Positions 27,100 through 34,836 of a stretch of DNA of 50,539 nt are shown here, one piece after another. Origin of the DNA: Streptomyces morookaense (lineage in GTDB: Bacteria > Actinomycetota > Actinomycetes > Streptomycetales > Streptomycetaceae); assembly GCF_013030945.1 (NCBI RefSeq), contig NZ_JABBXF010000075.1:1-50539 (forward strand), written 5' to 3'. A program made the position numbers and the translations under genes. Numbering within the stretch: position 1 is the stretch's first letter; every line of letters starts with the position of its first letter. Below the pieces are notes generated by a model. It worked only from the letters and a program-made list of their open reading frames with translations, was not told where the DNA came from and ran no database searches.

Positions 27100-28338
27100 A
27101 TGGGGCGAATCAGCCGAAGAGGCTTCACCGTGGCAGCCGCCGGAGCCGTGACGGCCCTGCTGGCGGCCGGCGAGGCCGGGGCCCTGGAACCCCAGGGGCA
27201 GGCCCGGCGGAAGCGGGAGTTCCGCGGCATGTGGACGGCGACCGTCGCCAACATCGACTGGCCCTCCCGGCCCGGCCTCGGCCCGGACCTCCAGCGGGCC
27301 GAGCTGCTCGCCCTCTTCGACACCGCGGTGGCCCGCCGGCTCAACGCCGTGATCCTGCAGCTCCGTCCGACCGCCGACGCCTTCTGGCCGTCCCGCTACG
27401 AGCCCTGGTCGGAGTATCTGACGGGTCATCAGGGGCGGTCACCGGGCTGGGATCCCCTGGCCTTCGCCGTGCGCGAGGCCCACAAGCGCCGCCTGGAGCT
27501 GCACGGTTGGTTCAACCCGTACCGCGTGGCCAACCACACCGACCCGGGCCGGCTGGTGCCCACGCACCCCGCGCGGGTGCACCCGGACTGGGTGCTGCCC
27601 TACGGCGGCAAGCTCTACTACAACCCCGGCCTGCCCGAGGTCCGCCGCTTCGTCCAGGACGCGATGCTGGACGCCGTCTGGCGCTACGACCTCGACGGGG
27701 TGCACTTCGACGACTACTTCTACCCCTACCCCGTCTCCGGCCGGGACTTCGACGACACCGCGGCCTACGAGCGCTACGGCGCCGGCTTCCCCGACCGGGC
27801 GGCCTGGCGGCGCGACAACATCGACCGGCTCGTCCGGGAGACCGGCGAGCGCATCAAGCGCCGCAAACGGCATGTGCAGTTCGGCATCAGCCCGTTCGCC
27901 GTGTGGCGCAACCGCACGACGGATCCCCGGGGTTCGGACACCCGGGCCGGCGTGCAGACCTACGACGACCTGCACGCGGACACCCGGTCCTGGGTCCGCA
28001 AGGGGTGGATCGACTACATCGTCCCGCAGGTCTACTGGGAGATCGGCAACCGCGCCGCCGACTACGCGAAGCTCGTGCCCTGGTGGGCGGAGACCGTCCG
28101 CGGCACCGGCGTGCGCCTCTACGTCGGCGAGGCCCTCTACCGGGCCGGCGACCCCGCACAGCCCGCGCCCTGGCAGGACCCGGCCGAGCTCTCCCGGCAC
28201 CTCACGCTGGACGCGGCCCACCCGGAGGTGCAGGGGAACGTGTACTTCTCGGCCAAGCAGGTCGTCTCCGACCCCATCGGGGCGATGGCGCGCGTGGTGC
28301 GGGACCACTACCCGCACCGCGCACGCCCGCCACGGTGA
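27100..28338 (+). CDS. Tat-exported glycosyl-hydrolase-like protein (GHL10/DUF187 family)
   Basis: A 412-aa secreted protein. The N-terminus carries a twin-arginine signal (ISRRGFTVAAAGAVTALLAAGEAGA). The mature part is a TIM-barrel GHL10 domain: FRGMWTATVANIDWPS, LNAVILQLRPTADAFWPS, LELHGWFNPYR, the conserved acidic strand DGVHFDDYFYPYP, and WIDYIVPQVYWEIG. These proteins are thought to act on cell-wall or exopolysaccharide glycans; the E. coli relative DigH cleaves denuded peptidoglycan strands (recall). ATG at 27100 with a perfect AAGGAGG 7 nt upstream; the frame 13 codons earlier lacks one. Monocistronic and divergent from the dehydrogenase gene. Confidence 0.9.
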   Translation: MGRISRRGFTVAAAGAVTALLAAGEAGALEPQGQARRKREFRGMWTATVANIDWPSRPGLGPDLQRAELLALFDTAVARRLNAVILQLRPTADAFWPSRYEPWSEYLTGHQGRSPGWDPLAFAVREAHKRRLELHGWFNPYRVANHTDPGRLVPTHPARVHPDWVLPYGGKLYYNPGLPEVRRFVQDAMLDAVWRYDLDGVHFDDYFYPYPVSGRDFDDTAAYERYGAGFPDRAAWRRDNIDRLVRETGERIKRRKRHVQFGISPFAVWRNRTTDPRGSDTRAGVQTYDDLHADTRSWVRKGWIDYIVPQVYWEIGNRAADYAKLVPWWAETVRGTGVRLYVGEALYRAGDPAQPAPWQDPAELSRHLTLDAAHPEVQGNVYFSAKQVVSDPIGAMARVVRDHYPHRARPPR

Positions 28339-28351
28339 GCCGAGGGGTCTG

Positions 28352-28552
28352 TCAGCTCCGGTCCGAGGCCTTGCGGTGATCCACGACGGAGTCGGGGCCG
28401 GGGGACATGATCGTCTCGTGCCCGTTCTCCGCCCTGACCCGGTACGGCGGGTTGCCCTGCGGCCCGAGCACCTCCACGATCTCCACGACGTGGTCCTGCT
28501 GCCCGACCACCCTGCCGTGCACCACCAGCCGGTCGCCCTTGCTCGCATGCAT
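28352..28552 (-). CDS. DUF1918 small protein (66 aa)
   Basis: A compact beta-strand protein: HASKGDRLVVHGRVVGQ, DHVVEIVEVLGPQGNPPYRVR, and GHETIMSPGPDSVVDH. This is the SH3-like DUF1918 fold found as single copies in actinobacteria. ATG at 28552 has GGAAGGGG 8 nt upstream. It is convergent with the GHL10 gene, with only 13 nt between the stops. Function unknown. Confidence 0.88.
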   Translation of the reverse strand: MHASKGDRLVVHGRVVGQQDHVVEIVEVLGPQGNPPYRVRAENGHETIMSPGPDSVVDHRKASDRS

Positions 28553-28608
28553 CGACGGTGCCCCTTCCGATGAGGTTGGACACGTGCACTGTGGGAATGC
28601 TGCCAAGT

Positions 28609-29502
28609 CTACGGTGAGCGCTGCGTCACCGCGATGCAGACGAGCACGCCCACCGCGGCGGCCGGCGCCGCGGGGGACAGCCGCTCGCCCAGCAGGGCCA
28701 CCGACCAGACCAGCGTGAGCAGCGGCTGCGCGAGCTGCAGCTGGCTCGCCCGGGCCACCCCGATCGCGGCCATGCCGCGGTACCAGACGACCATGCCCAG
28801 CAGCTGGGAGCCCAGCGCCAGCCACACCAGCCCGGAGACCGTGTGCCAGGTCAGCCGCGCCGGCTCGGCGGACAGCGCCGCGGCCGCCCCGACGACGGCC
28901 ACGGGCAGGCACAGCACCAGCGCCCAGCCGACGACCTGCCACCCCGGCATCTCACGGGCGAGCCGGCCCCCTTCGGCGTAACCCGCGGCGCACACGGCCA
29001 GCGCGGCGAAGAGCAGCAGGTCGCCACGGGAGGGCGCCCCGCCGCTCTGCAGCAGGGCGAAGGCGACGACCACGGCCGCACCGGCCAGCGCCGCCGCCCA
29101 GAACGTCCACGCATGCCGGGTACGGGTCCGCGCCGCCGCGTACGCCGCCGTGGTGAGCGGCAGCAGACCCACCACCACCGCGGCGTGCGAGGTCGTCGAG
29201 GTCTGCAGGGCCAGCGTGGTCAGCAGCGGGAAGCCGACGACGACACCGCCCGCCACGATGCTCAGCCCGGCCCAGTGGCGGCGCGGGGGCAGCCGCACGC
29301 GCAGCGCCAGCAGGGCGCCGAGCGCCGCCAGTCCCGCCAGGGTCATCCGGCACGTGGTCACCGACCAGGGCCCGAGTCCCTCCAGGGCCCAGGCGGTCGC
29401 CGGGAAGGTCAGCGAGAACGCCACCACGCCGAGCGCGGCCAGCAGCGTTCCTCCGTTCACCGCTATCGCGCTGCGGCGGATAGCGCTATCTTGTACTGTC
29501 AT
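28609..29502 (-). CDS. EamA/DMT-family transporter
   Basis: A 297-aa membrane protein with ten hydrophobic helices in two EamA repeats, beginning GGTLLAALGVVAFSLTFPATAWAL and PWSVTTCRMTLAGLAALGAL. The second repeat starts at GDLLLFAALAVCAAGYAEGGRLA. Such proteins export amino acids or metabolites. Its ATG at 29502 overlaps the ATG of the divergent MocR gene (29501) in the sequence CATG. On this strand TACGCT (29513-29508) lies 5 nt before the ATG and no Shine-Dalgarno is present, so the mRNA is probably leaderless. The palindrome GATAGCGCTATC inside codons 5-8 is a likely operator for MocR. Substrate unknown. Confidence 0.88.
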   Translation of the reverse strand: MTVQDSAIRRSAIAVNGGTLLAALGVVAFSLTFPATAWALEGLGPWSVTTCRMTLAGLAALGALLALRVRLPPRRHWAGLSIVAGGVVVGFPLLTTLALQTSTTSHAAVVVGLLPLTTAAYAAARTRTRHAWTFWAAALAGAAVVVAFALLQSGGAPSRGDLLLFAALAVCAAGYAEGGRLAREMPGWQVVGWALVLCLPVAVVGAAAALSAEPARLTWHTVSGLVWLALGSQLLGMVVWYRGMAAIGVARASQLQLAQPLLTLVWSVALLGERLSPAAPAAAVGVLVCIAVTQRSP

Positions 29503-29513
29503 GCACGAGCGTA
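29479..29513. promoter_or_regulatory. Overlapping divergent leaderless promoters with palindromic operator
   Basis: The perfect palindrome GATAGCGCTATC (29479-29490) overlaps the plus -10 TATCTT (29487-29492), which is 8 nt before ATG 29501. The minus -10 TACGCT (29513-29508) is 5 nt before ATG 29502. A further half-site CGCTATC lies at 29461-29467. Confidence 0.55.
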
Positions 29514-30934
29514 ACAGCGTGGCAGAACTGGCCGGGACTCTCCGAGGCGAGCTCGACCGCTACTCGCCGGGTGAGAAGCTGCCGTCCAGCCGGGTCCTCG
29601 TCGAACGCTTCCGGGTCAGCCCCGTGACCGTCACCCGCGCCCTGGCCGCCCTCGCCGCCGAGGGCCTGGTGGTCACCCGCCCCGGCGCCGGCGCCTTCCG
29701 CGCGGAACGGGCCGGCCGGCCCGCCCGGAGCGGCGACACCTCCTGGCAGCAGATCGCACTCAGCGCGGAGACCGGCGAGGAGGCGGTCCCCCGTTCCGTG
29801 GACGCGTCCGGCGTGCTCGACACCCTCGCCGAACCCCCGCCCGGCGTCATCGAGTTGCACAGCGGCTACCTCCACCCCGTCCTGCAGCCCGAGAGCGCCC
29901 TCGCCGCCGCCCTCGGCCGGGCCGGGCGCCGGCCCGGAGTGTGGGGTCGCCCGCCCGTCGAGGGCGTCGCCGACCTGCGGGCCTGGTTCGCCCGCGAGAT
30001 CGCCGGCCCCTCCGGCACCCTCGCCCCCTCCGACGTCCTGATCACCGCGGGCGGCCAGAGCGCCCTCACCACCGCACTCCGCGCCCTCGCCCCGCCCGGC
30101 GCCCCCGTGCTCGTCGAATCCCCCACCTACCCCGGCATGCTCGCCGCCGCCCGCGCCTCCGGGCTGCGCCCCGTGCCCGTGCCCGCGGACGACCGGGGCG
30201 TACGCACCGACCTGCTGGAACGGGCCTTCCGGGCCAGCGGCGCCCGGGTGTTCGTCTGCCAGCCGCTCTTCGCCAACCCGACCGGCGCCGTGCTGGCCCC
30301 CGAGCGGCGGCAGGAGGTCCTGCGGGCGGCCCGCGAGGCCGGGGCCTTCGTCGTCGAGGACGACTTCGCGCGCCGCCTGGCCCACGAGGACGCCCCGCCG
30401 CTGCCGCCCGCCCTCGCCGCCGACGACCCCGACGGCATCGTCGTCCACGTCTGCTCGCTCACCAAGTTCACCTCGCCCAGCCTGCGCGTGGGCGCCCTCG
30501 CCGCGCGCGGCCCCGTGCTCGACCGGCTGCGGGCGATCCAGGTCGTCGACAGCTTCTTCGTGCCCCGCCCGCTCCAGGAGGCCGCCCTCGAACTCGTCGG
30601 CTCCTCCGCCTGGCCCCGCCACCGGCGCACCGTCGCCGCCGCACTGCGCACCCGCCGTGACGCGCTGCTCGCCGCCCTGCGCCGGGAACTCCCGGAGACC
30701 GCCGTCGACTTCGTGCCGCCCGGCGGCTTCCACCTCTGGGCGCGCCTCCCCGACGGCACGGACGAACACGCCCTGGCCGCGGCCGCCCTGCGGGCCGGCG
30801 TCGCCGTCGCCCCCGGCCGCCCGTACTTCTCCGCCGAGCCGCCCGCCCCGCACGTCCGCCTGAGCTTCGCGGGCGTGGCCGGCACGGCGGAGCTGGAGGA
30901 GGGGGTGAACCGGCTGCGCTCCGCGCTCAGTTGA
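29501..30934 (+). CDS. MocR-type regulator (GntR HTH fused to aminotransferase domain)
   Basis: A 477-aa regulator. The N-terminal GntR winged helix reads GEKLPSSRVLVERFRVSPVTVTRALAALAAEGLVVTRPGAGAF (residues about 25-67). A fold-type I aminotransferase domain follows: LITAGGQSALTTALRAL, FVCQPLFANPTGAVL, EDDFARRLAHE, and the PLP-binding lysine in CSLTKFTSPSLRVGAL. MocR proteins sense PLP or amino acids and control transport or metabolism. The start is ATG at 29501, overlapping the divergent transporter's start, with a leaderless-type -10. It most likely represses or activates that transporter through the palindrome between and within the two genes. Overlaps the convergent LysR gene by 8 nt. 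Confidence 0.9.
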   Translation: MHERNSVAELAGTLRGELDRYSPGEKLPSSRVLVERFRVSPVTVTRALAALAAEGLVVTRPGAGAFRAERAGRPARSGDTSWQQIALSAETGEEAVPRSVDASGVLDTLAEPPPGVIELHSGYLHPVLQPESALAAALGRAGRRPGVWGRPPVEGVADLRAWFAREIAGPSGTLAPSDVLITAGGQSALTTALRALAPPGAPVLVESPTYPGMLAAARASGLRPVPVPADDRGVRTDLLERAFRASGARVFVCQPLFANPTGAVLAPERRQEVLRAAREAGAFVVEDDFARRLAHEDAPPLPPALAADDPDGIVVHVCSLTKFTSPSLRVGALAARGPVLDRLRAIQVVDSFFVPRPLQEAALELVGSSAWPRHRRTVAAALRTRRDALLAALRRELPETAVDFVPPGGFHLWARLPDGTDEHALAAAALRAGVAVAPGRPYFSAEPPAPHVRLSFAGVAGTAELEEGVNRLRSALS

Positions 30935-31835
30935 GGCTCTGATCCTCCTGTGCCGAGATCCGGGCCACCGCGGCCCGCAGCCACCGGTGGGCGGGGTCGG
31001 CGTCGAGGCGCACGTGCCAGGCCATGCCGGTGTCGACCGGCGGCAGGGGCAGCGGGATCTCCCGCACCTGCAGCGGCATCACCCCGGCCGCCCGGGCGGC
31101 CACCGCCTCCGGCAGCAGGGCCAGGGCGTCGGACTGCAGCACGAGGAAGCAGGCCGTGACGAAGGACGGCGCGGTGACCAGGACCCGGCGGGTCAGGCCG
31201 AGTTCGGCCAGCCGCTCGTCGACGATGCTGTGGGCCCTGCCGCGCCGGGAGACGGTGATGTGCGGGATCGCGGCGAAGCGCTCGGCGGTCAGCGGCTCGT
31301 CCGCATGCGCGGCGCCGGCGCGGGAGACCGCGACGTGACGGTGCCGGGAGAGCGGGCTGCTGCGCACGTCGTGGGGGAGAGCGGGCAGGGCGCTGATGTC
31401 CAGGTCGATGCGGTCGCGCAGATCCGCGAGATCCTCGTCGCCCTCGGGCAGGATCCGCAGCCGGATGCCGGGCGCCTCCTGCGCGATGCGCTCGGTGAGA
31501 GCGGGGCCGAGGACGACGGCGAGCCCCTCGCTGGTCCGCAGCGTGAACTCCCGCTCCACGGTGGCGATGTCGACGGGCTGCGGCGGCCGCAGCGCGGCCA
31601 GCGCCCCGAGCAGCGCCGCCTCGACCTGCGGCCGCAGCTCCAGCGCCCGCGGCGTGAGCGTCAGTCCGCGCCCCGCGGGCACCAGCAGCGGATCCCCGAC
31701 CACCCGGCGCAGCCGCCCCAGGGTGCGGCTCATGGCGGAGGCGGAGACGTTCATCTCGGCGGCGGCACCGGTGACGCTGCCCTCGCGGAGCAGGGCGTGG
31801 AGGGCGGGGAGGAGGTTCATGTCGGGGAGTTGCAT
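30927..31835 (-). CDS. LysR-family transcriptional regulator
   Basis: A 302-aa LTTR. The N-terminal winged helix is MNLLPALHALLREGSVTGAAAEMNVSASAMSRTLGRLRRVVGDPLLVPAGRGLTLTPRA; the rest is a periplasmic-binding-protein-like co-inducer domain (FTLRTSEGLAVVLGPALTERI..., ITVSRRGRAHSIVDERLA). ATG at 31835 lies 8 nt after TAGAGT (31849-31844), so the mRNA is probably leaderless. Two perfect dyads lie in the 67-nt gap to the divergent MFS gene: GTTGCAT-GGG-ATGCAAC over its own start and GTTCCGA-T-TCGGAAC beyond it. Both fit T-N11-A LTTR boxes. It probably controls the MFS exporter and itself; the inducer is unknown. Confidence 0.9.
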   Translation of the reverse strand: MQLPDMNLLPALHALLREGSVTGAAAEMNVSASAMSRTLGRLRRVVGDPLLVPAGRGLTLTPRALELRPQVEAALLGALAALRPPQPVDIATVEREFTLRTSEGLAVVLGPALTERIAQEAPGIRLRILPEGDEDLADLRDRIDLDISALPALPHDVRSSPLSRHRHVAVSRAGAAHADEPLTAERFAAIPHITVSRRGRAHSIVDERLAELGLTRRVLVTAPSFVTACFLVLQSDALALLPEAVAARAAGVMPLQVREIPLPLPPVDTGMAWHVRLDADPAHRWLRAAVARISAQEDQSLN

Positions 31836-31866
31836 GGGATGCAACTCTACTGTTCCGATTCGGAAC
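31829..31866. promoter_or_regulatory. Two LysR-type boxes in the LysR/MFS divergent promoter
   Basis: GTTGCAT-GGG-ATGCAAC (31829-31845) spans the LysR start codon. GTTCCGA-T-TCGGAAC (31852-31866) lies upstream. Both are perfect 7-bp dyads containing T-N11-A. Their centres are 22 bp apart, on one face of the helix. Confidence 0.65.
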
Positions 31867-31902
31867 TTGTGGTCAAGGGTCGGTGCCGCACACCATGAAC
31901 GG

Positions 31903-33321
31903 GTGATCGACAGCAAACACCGCAACACTGCGCTCCTGGTCGCAGGCTGCTTCTTCATGGAGAACCTCGACGGCACGATCGTCTCGACCGCCGCACCCCG
32001 GATGGGTGCCGCACTGGGCGTCGCGCCGACGGCGATCGGCCTGGTGGTGACGGCCTATCTGGTCACGCTGGCGGTCCTGATACCGCTCAGCGGCTGGCTG
32101 GCCGCCCGCTTCGGACCCCGGCGCGTCTTCCTCACGGCCATCGCCCTCTTCACCGCGGCCTCGCTGGGCTGCGTGCTGAGCACGAGCCTCGGATGGCTCG
32201 TGGCCATGCGGGTCGTACAGGGCGCCGGGGGAGCGATGATGGTGCCGGTGGGCCGGCTGATGGTGGTGTCGGAAGTGGACAAGCCGGACATACCCCGGCT
32301 CATCTCGTACGTCGTCTGGCCCGGCCTGGTGGCACCGGTGATCGCACCGCTGCTGGGCGGACTGATCACCACGTATGCGAGCTGGCCCTGGATGTTCCTC
32401 GTCAACATCCCGCTCGGCGCGGTGGCGTTCGCCGTCGCGTGGCGCCTGATCGACGACGGGCCGGGCCGTACGGCTCCGCCGCGGCTGGACCGGGCCGGTG
32501 TCCTGCTGACGTCCACGGGGCTCGGTGCGCTGACCTGGACGGCACATCTGCTGTCGGACCGGCACGCGCGGTGGACGCCCGTGGCCGTCTTCGGCGTGCT
32601 GTCCGTGGCGCTGCTGGCCGCTGCGGCACGGCACTTGCTGCGCACCGAGCACCCGCTCGTCGACCTGCGCACCCTGCGGATCCCGGCCTTCCGCGCGTCG
32701 GTGTCCGGCGGCTCCCTGTTCTGGATCACTGTGGCGGCGGTCCCCTTCGTGCTGCCGCTGCTCTTCCAGGAGGCCTTCGGCTGGAGCGCGGTGAAGTCGG
32801 GCACGGTGGTGCTGTTCGTCTTCGTCGGCAACATCGGCATCAAGCCGGCGACGACCAGGCTGCTCCAACGGTTCGGCTTCCGGCCGCTGTTGGTGACGGC
32901 CACGGTGGGCGTCGTCGCGACGACGGTTCTCTGCGGGTTCCTGACCGCCGGGACACCGGTCGCGCTGATCGCCGCTCTCGCGGTGGTGAGCGGCGCCGCG
33001 CGCTCGCTGGGGCTGACGTGCTACCAGGTCATCGCCTTCGCGGACGTCCCGCAGGAGCGGATGGGCCACGCGAACACCCTCCAGTCCACGGCCCAGCAGG
33101 CCGCCGCCGGGCTGGGCGTGGCGGCGGCCACGGTGGCCCTCCGGGCGGGCGAGTGGCTACGGCCGGGGTCCGCGTACGCGGTGGCGTTCTGCCTGCTGGC
33201 GGTGGTGTCGGTGGGGGCGCTGACGGGCGCGGTGCGGCTGCGGCCGGGGGCGGGTGGTGCGGTTATGGGTGTGATGCCCCGGTCCCGCCCTTCAGCCGGG
33301 CAACTTCAGCGCGGTGCGTGA
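31903..33321 (+). CDS. MFS drug/metabolite exporter (DHA2-like)
   Basis: A 472-aa transporter with about 13-14 hydrophobic helices. The motif after TM2-3 is LSGWLAARFGPRRVFLTAIALF (motif A); motif C-like GLVAPVIAPLLGGLI is in TM5; ENLDGTIVSTAAPRM in TM1 matches the DHA2 motif LDxTIVNVALP. The start is GTG at 31903; an ATG at 31895 is out of frame and closes at once. No Shine-Dalgarno is evident. It is divergent from the LysR gene, which probably regulates it. The end (RSRPSAGQLQRGA) runs up against an intergenic repeat, so the last residues may be a recent extension. Substrate unknown. Confidence 0.88.
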   Translation: MIDSKHRNTALLVAGCFFMENLDGTIVSTAAPRMGAALGVAPTAIGLVVTAYLVTLAVLIPLSGWLAARFGPRRVFLTAIALFTAASLGCVLSTSLGWLVAMRVVQGAGGAMMVPVGRLMVVSEVDKPDIPRLISYVVWPGLVAPVIAPLLGGLITTYASWPWMFLVNIPLGAVAFAVAWRLIDDGPGRTAPPRLDRAGVLLTSTGLGALTWTAHLLSDRHARWTPVAVFGVLSVALLAAAARHLLRTEHPLVDLRTLRIPAFRASVSGGSLFWITVAAVPFVLPLLFQEAFGWSAVKSGTVVLFVFVGNIGIKPATTRLLQRFGFRPLLVTATVGVVATTVLCGFLTAGTPVALIAALAVVSGAARSLGLTCYQVIAFADVPQERMGHANTLQSTAQQAAAGLGVAAATVALRAGEWLRPGSAYAVAFCLLAVVSVGALTGAVRLRPGAGGAVMGVMPRSRPSAGQLQRGA

Positions 33322-33322
33322 T

Positions 33323-33375
33323 CGCGCCCCAAAGGGGCGCGGGGAACTGCGCGATCGGCCACGACGCGCCCGCAG
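33323..33375 (+). repeat. Streptomyces intergenic palindromic repeat, copy 6
   Basis: CGCGCCCC-AAA-GGGGCGCG hairpin then GGGAACTGCGCGATCGGCCACG and a CCGCAG end, directly after the MFS stop. It separates the MFS and FabF-like convergent genes. Confidence 0.85.
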
Positions 33376-33407
33376 TCGACGCACTGCACTTCCCGCGGAG
33401 CGCCCTG

Positions 33408-34628
33408 TCACCCCACCCGCGTGAACACCAGCGACGCATTGTGCCCGCCGAACCCGAACGCGTTGGCCAACGCAGCCTCGTACCGCCCCGGTCGCGGCCC
33501 TCCGGCCACCACGTCCAGCTTCACTTCAGGATCCAGCACATCAAGATTCCGCACCGCCGGCACCACCCCGTCCCGCACCGCCAGAATCGCCGCCAGCGCC
33601 CCCACGGCCCCCGCCGCCCCGAACAGGTGGCCCGTCATCGACTTCGTCGCGGTCACGGCCGGGTGCAGCCCGACCGCCTCCGCCACCGACTCGGCCTCCA
33701 CCAGGTCCCCCTGCGGCGTGGACGTCGCATGCGCATGCACCACCCCGACATCGCGCGGGGAGACCCCCGCGCTCTCCAACGCGCCCCGCATCGCCCGTAC
33801 CTGCCCCTCGGCGTGCGCGGCGGTGATGTGGAACGCGTCCGACGTCACCCCGGCCCCGGCCAGCCCGGCGTGCGCCCGCGCGGCGCGTGCCGCGGCGAAC
33901 CCGGCCCGTTCCAGGACGACGACCACGGCGCCCTCGCCGATGACGAAACCGTCCCGGTCCACGTCGAACGGCCGCGAGGCCCGCCCCGGTTCACCGTTGC
34001 GCGTCGAGTGCGCCTTGGCCTGGGCGAAGCCGGCCAGCGGCAGCGGGTGGATGCAGGCCTCGGTGCCGCCCGCCACCACCACGTCCGCCCGCCCGAGACG
34101 GATCAGGTCCAGGCCCATGGCGATCGCCTCGGCCCCGGACGCGCACGCGCTCACCGGCGTGTGGGCACCGCCGCGCGCCCCGAGCTCGATGCTGACCCAG
34201 GCCGCGGGACCGTTCGCCATCAGCATGGGAACGGTGTGCGGGGAGACCTTCCGCACCCCCGAGGCCTCCAGGACGTCGTCCTGGCCGAGCAGCGTCAGGG
34301 CTCCCCCGGTGCCGGTGCCGATCACCACGGCCAGCCGCTCCGGATCCACCTCCGGACGCCCCGCGTCCGCCCACGCCTCACGCGCGGCGACGAGCGCGAT
34401 CTGCTCGCAGCGGTCCATGCGGCGGGCCTGCACCCGGTCCAGCACCTCGGCCGGTTCGGTCTTCAGCCGGCCCGCGATCCGGACGGGCAGCTGCTGCGCC
34501 CACTCCTCCTCGATCGCGCGGATGCCCGATTCCCCGGCCAGCATCCCGGCCCAGGTCGAGGCGACGTCCCCGCCGAGCGGCGTCGTGGCCCCGAGACCGG
34601 TGACCACCACGTCCTCCATGCCGTTCAT
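33408..34628 (-). CDS. Stand-alone FabF-like beta-ketoacyl-ACP synthase
   Basis: A 406-aa thiolase-fold condensing enzyme. Cys162 in VSACASGAEA is the nucleophile; the active-site histidines are in HAHATSTPQGD and TKSMTGHLFGAAGAVG, with the conserved Lys in ATKSMTGH. The C-terminal NAFGFGGHNASLVF is typical of KAS II. It would extend acyl chains from malonyl-ACP. No ACP, KR or other fatty-acid or polyketide gene is adjacent, so it is a lone KAS II paralog next to the arginine operon. ATG at 34628 has AAAGGGGG 6 nt upstream. Its physiological substrate cannot be read from the sequence. Confidence 0.9.
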   Translation of the reverse strand: MNGMEDVVVTGLGATTPLGGDVASTWAGMLAGESGIRAIEEEWAQQLPVRIAGRLKTEPAEVLDRVQARRMDRCEQIALVAAREAWADAGRPEVDPERLAVVIGTGTGGALTLLGQDDVLEASGVRKVSPHTVPMLMANGPAAWVSIELGARGGAHTPVSACASGAEAIAMGLDLIRLGRADVVVAGGTEACIHPLPLAGFAQAKAHSTRNGEPGRASRPFDVDRDGFVIGEGAVVVVLERAGFAAARAARAHAGLAGAGVTSDAFHITAAHAEGQVRAMRGALESAGVSPRDVGVVHAHATSTPQGDLVEAESVAEAVGLHPAVTATKSMTGHLFGAAGAVGALAAILAVRDGVVPAVRNLDVLDPEVKLDVVAGGPRPGRYEAALANAFGFGGHNASLVFTRVG

Positions 34629-34779
34629 GCATAACCCCCTTTGTTGTGGTCGAACAACTCGCCAACGACTCTGCCAGCGCAGATGCGCACGGCGAATGCC
34701 GTGATCCACGGAGACGGGCTTCCGGGATTTGTAGGGTTCGGTCATCGACGTCGCCGTATCCGCACATCTATTCCGGGTA

Positions 34780-34808
34780 TTGCATAAAAGTGCAGCCGTC
34801 CGTATAGT
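34780..34808 (+). promoter_or_regulatory. argC promoter
   Basis: TTGCAT (34780-34785), 17-nt spacer, TATAGT (34803-34808): a near-consensus housekeeping promoter. ARG boxes cover both hexamers, so ArgR binding would block RNA polymerase. Confidence 0.7.
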
Positions 34809-34814
34809 CATGCC
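34781..34814. promoter_or_regulatory. Tandem ARG boxes upstream of argC
   Basis: TGCATAAAAGTGCA (34781-34794) and GTATAGTCATGCC (34802-34814), centres about 21 bp apart as ArgR hexamers require. The second matches the argG box GCATAGTTATGCC at 11 of 13 positions. Confidence 0.7.
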
Positions 34815-34836
34815 AACCGAGTGGAGGGACGGACCC

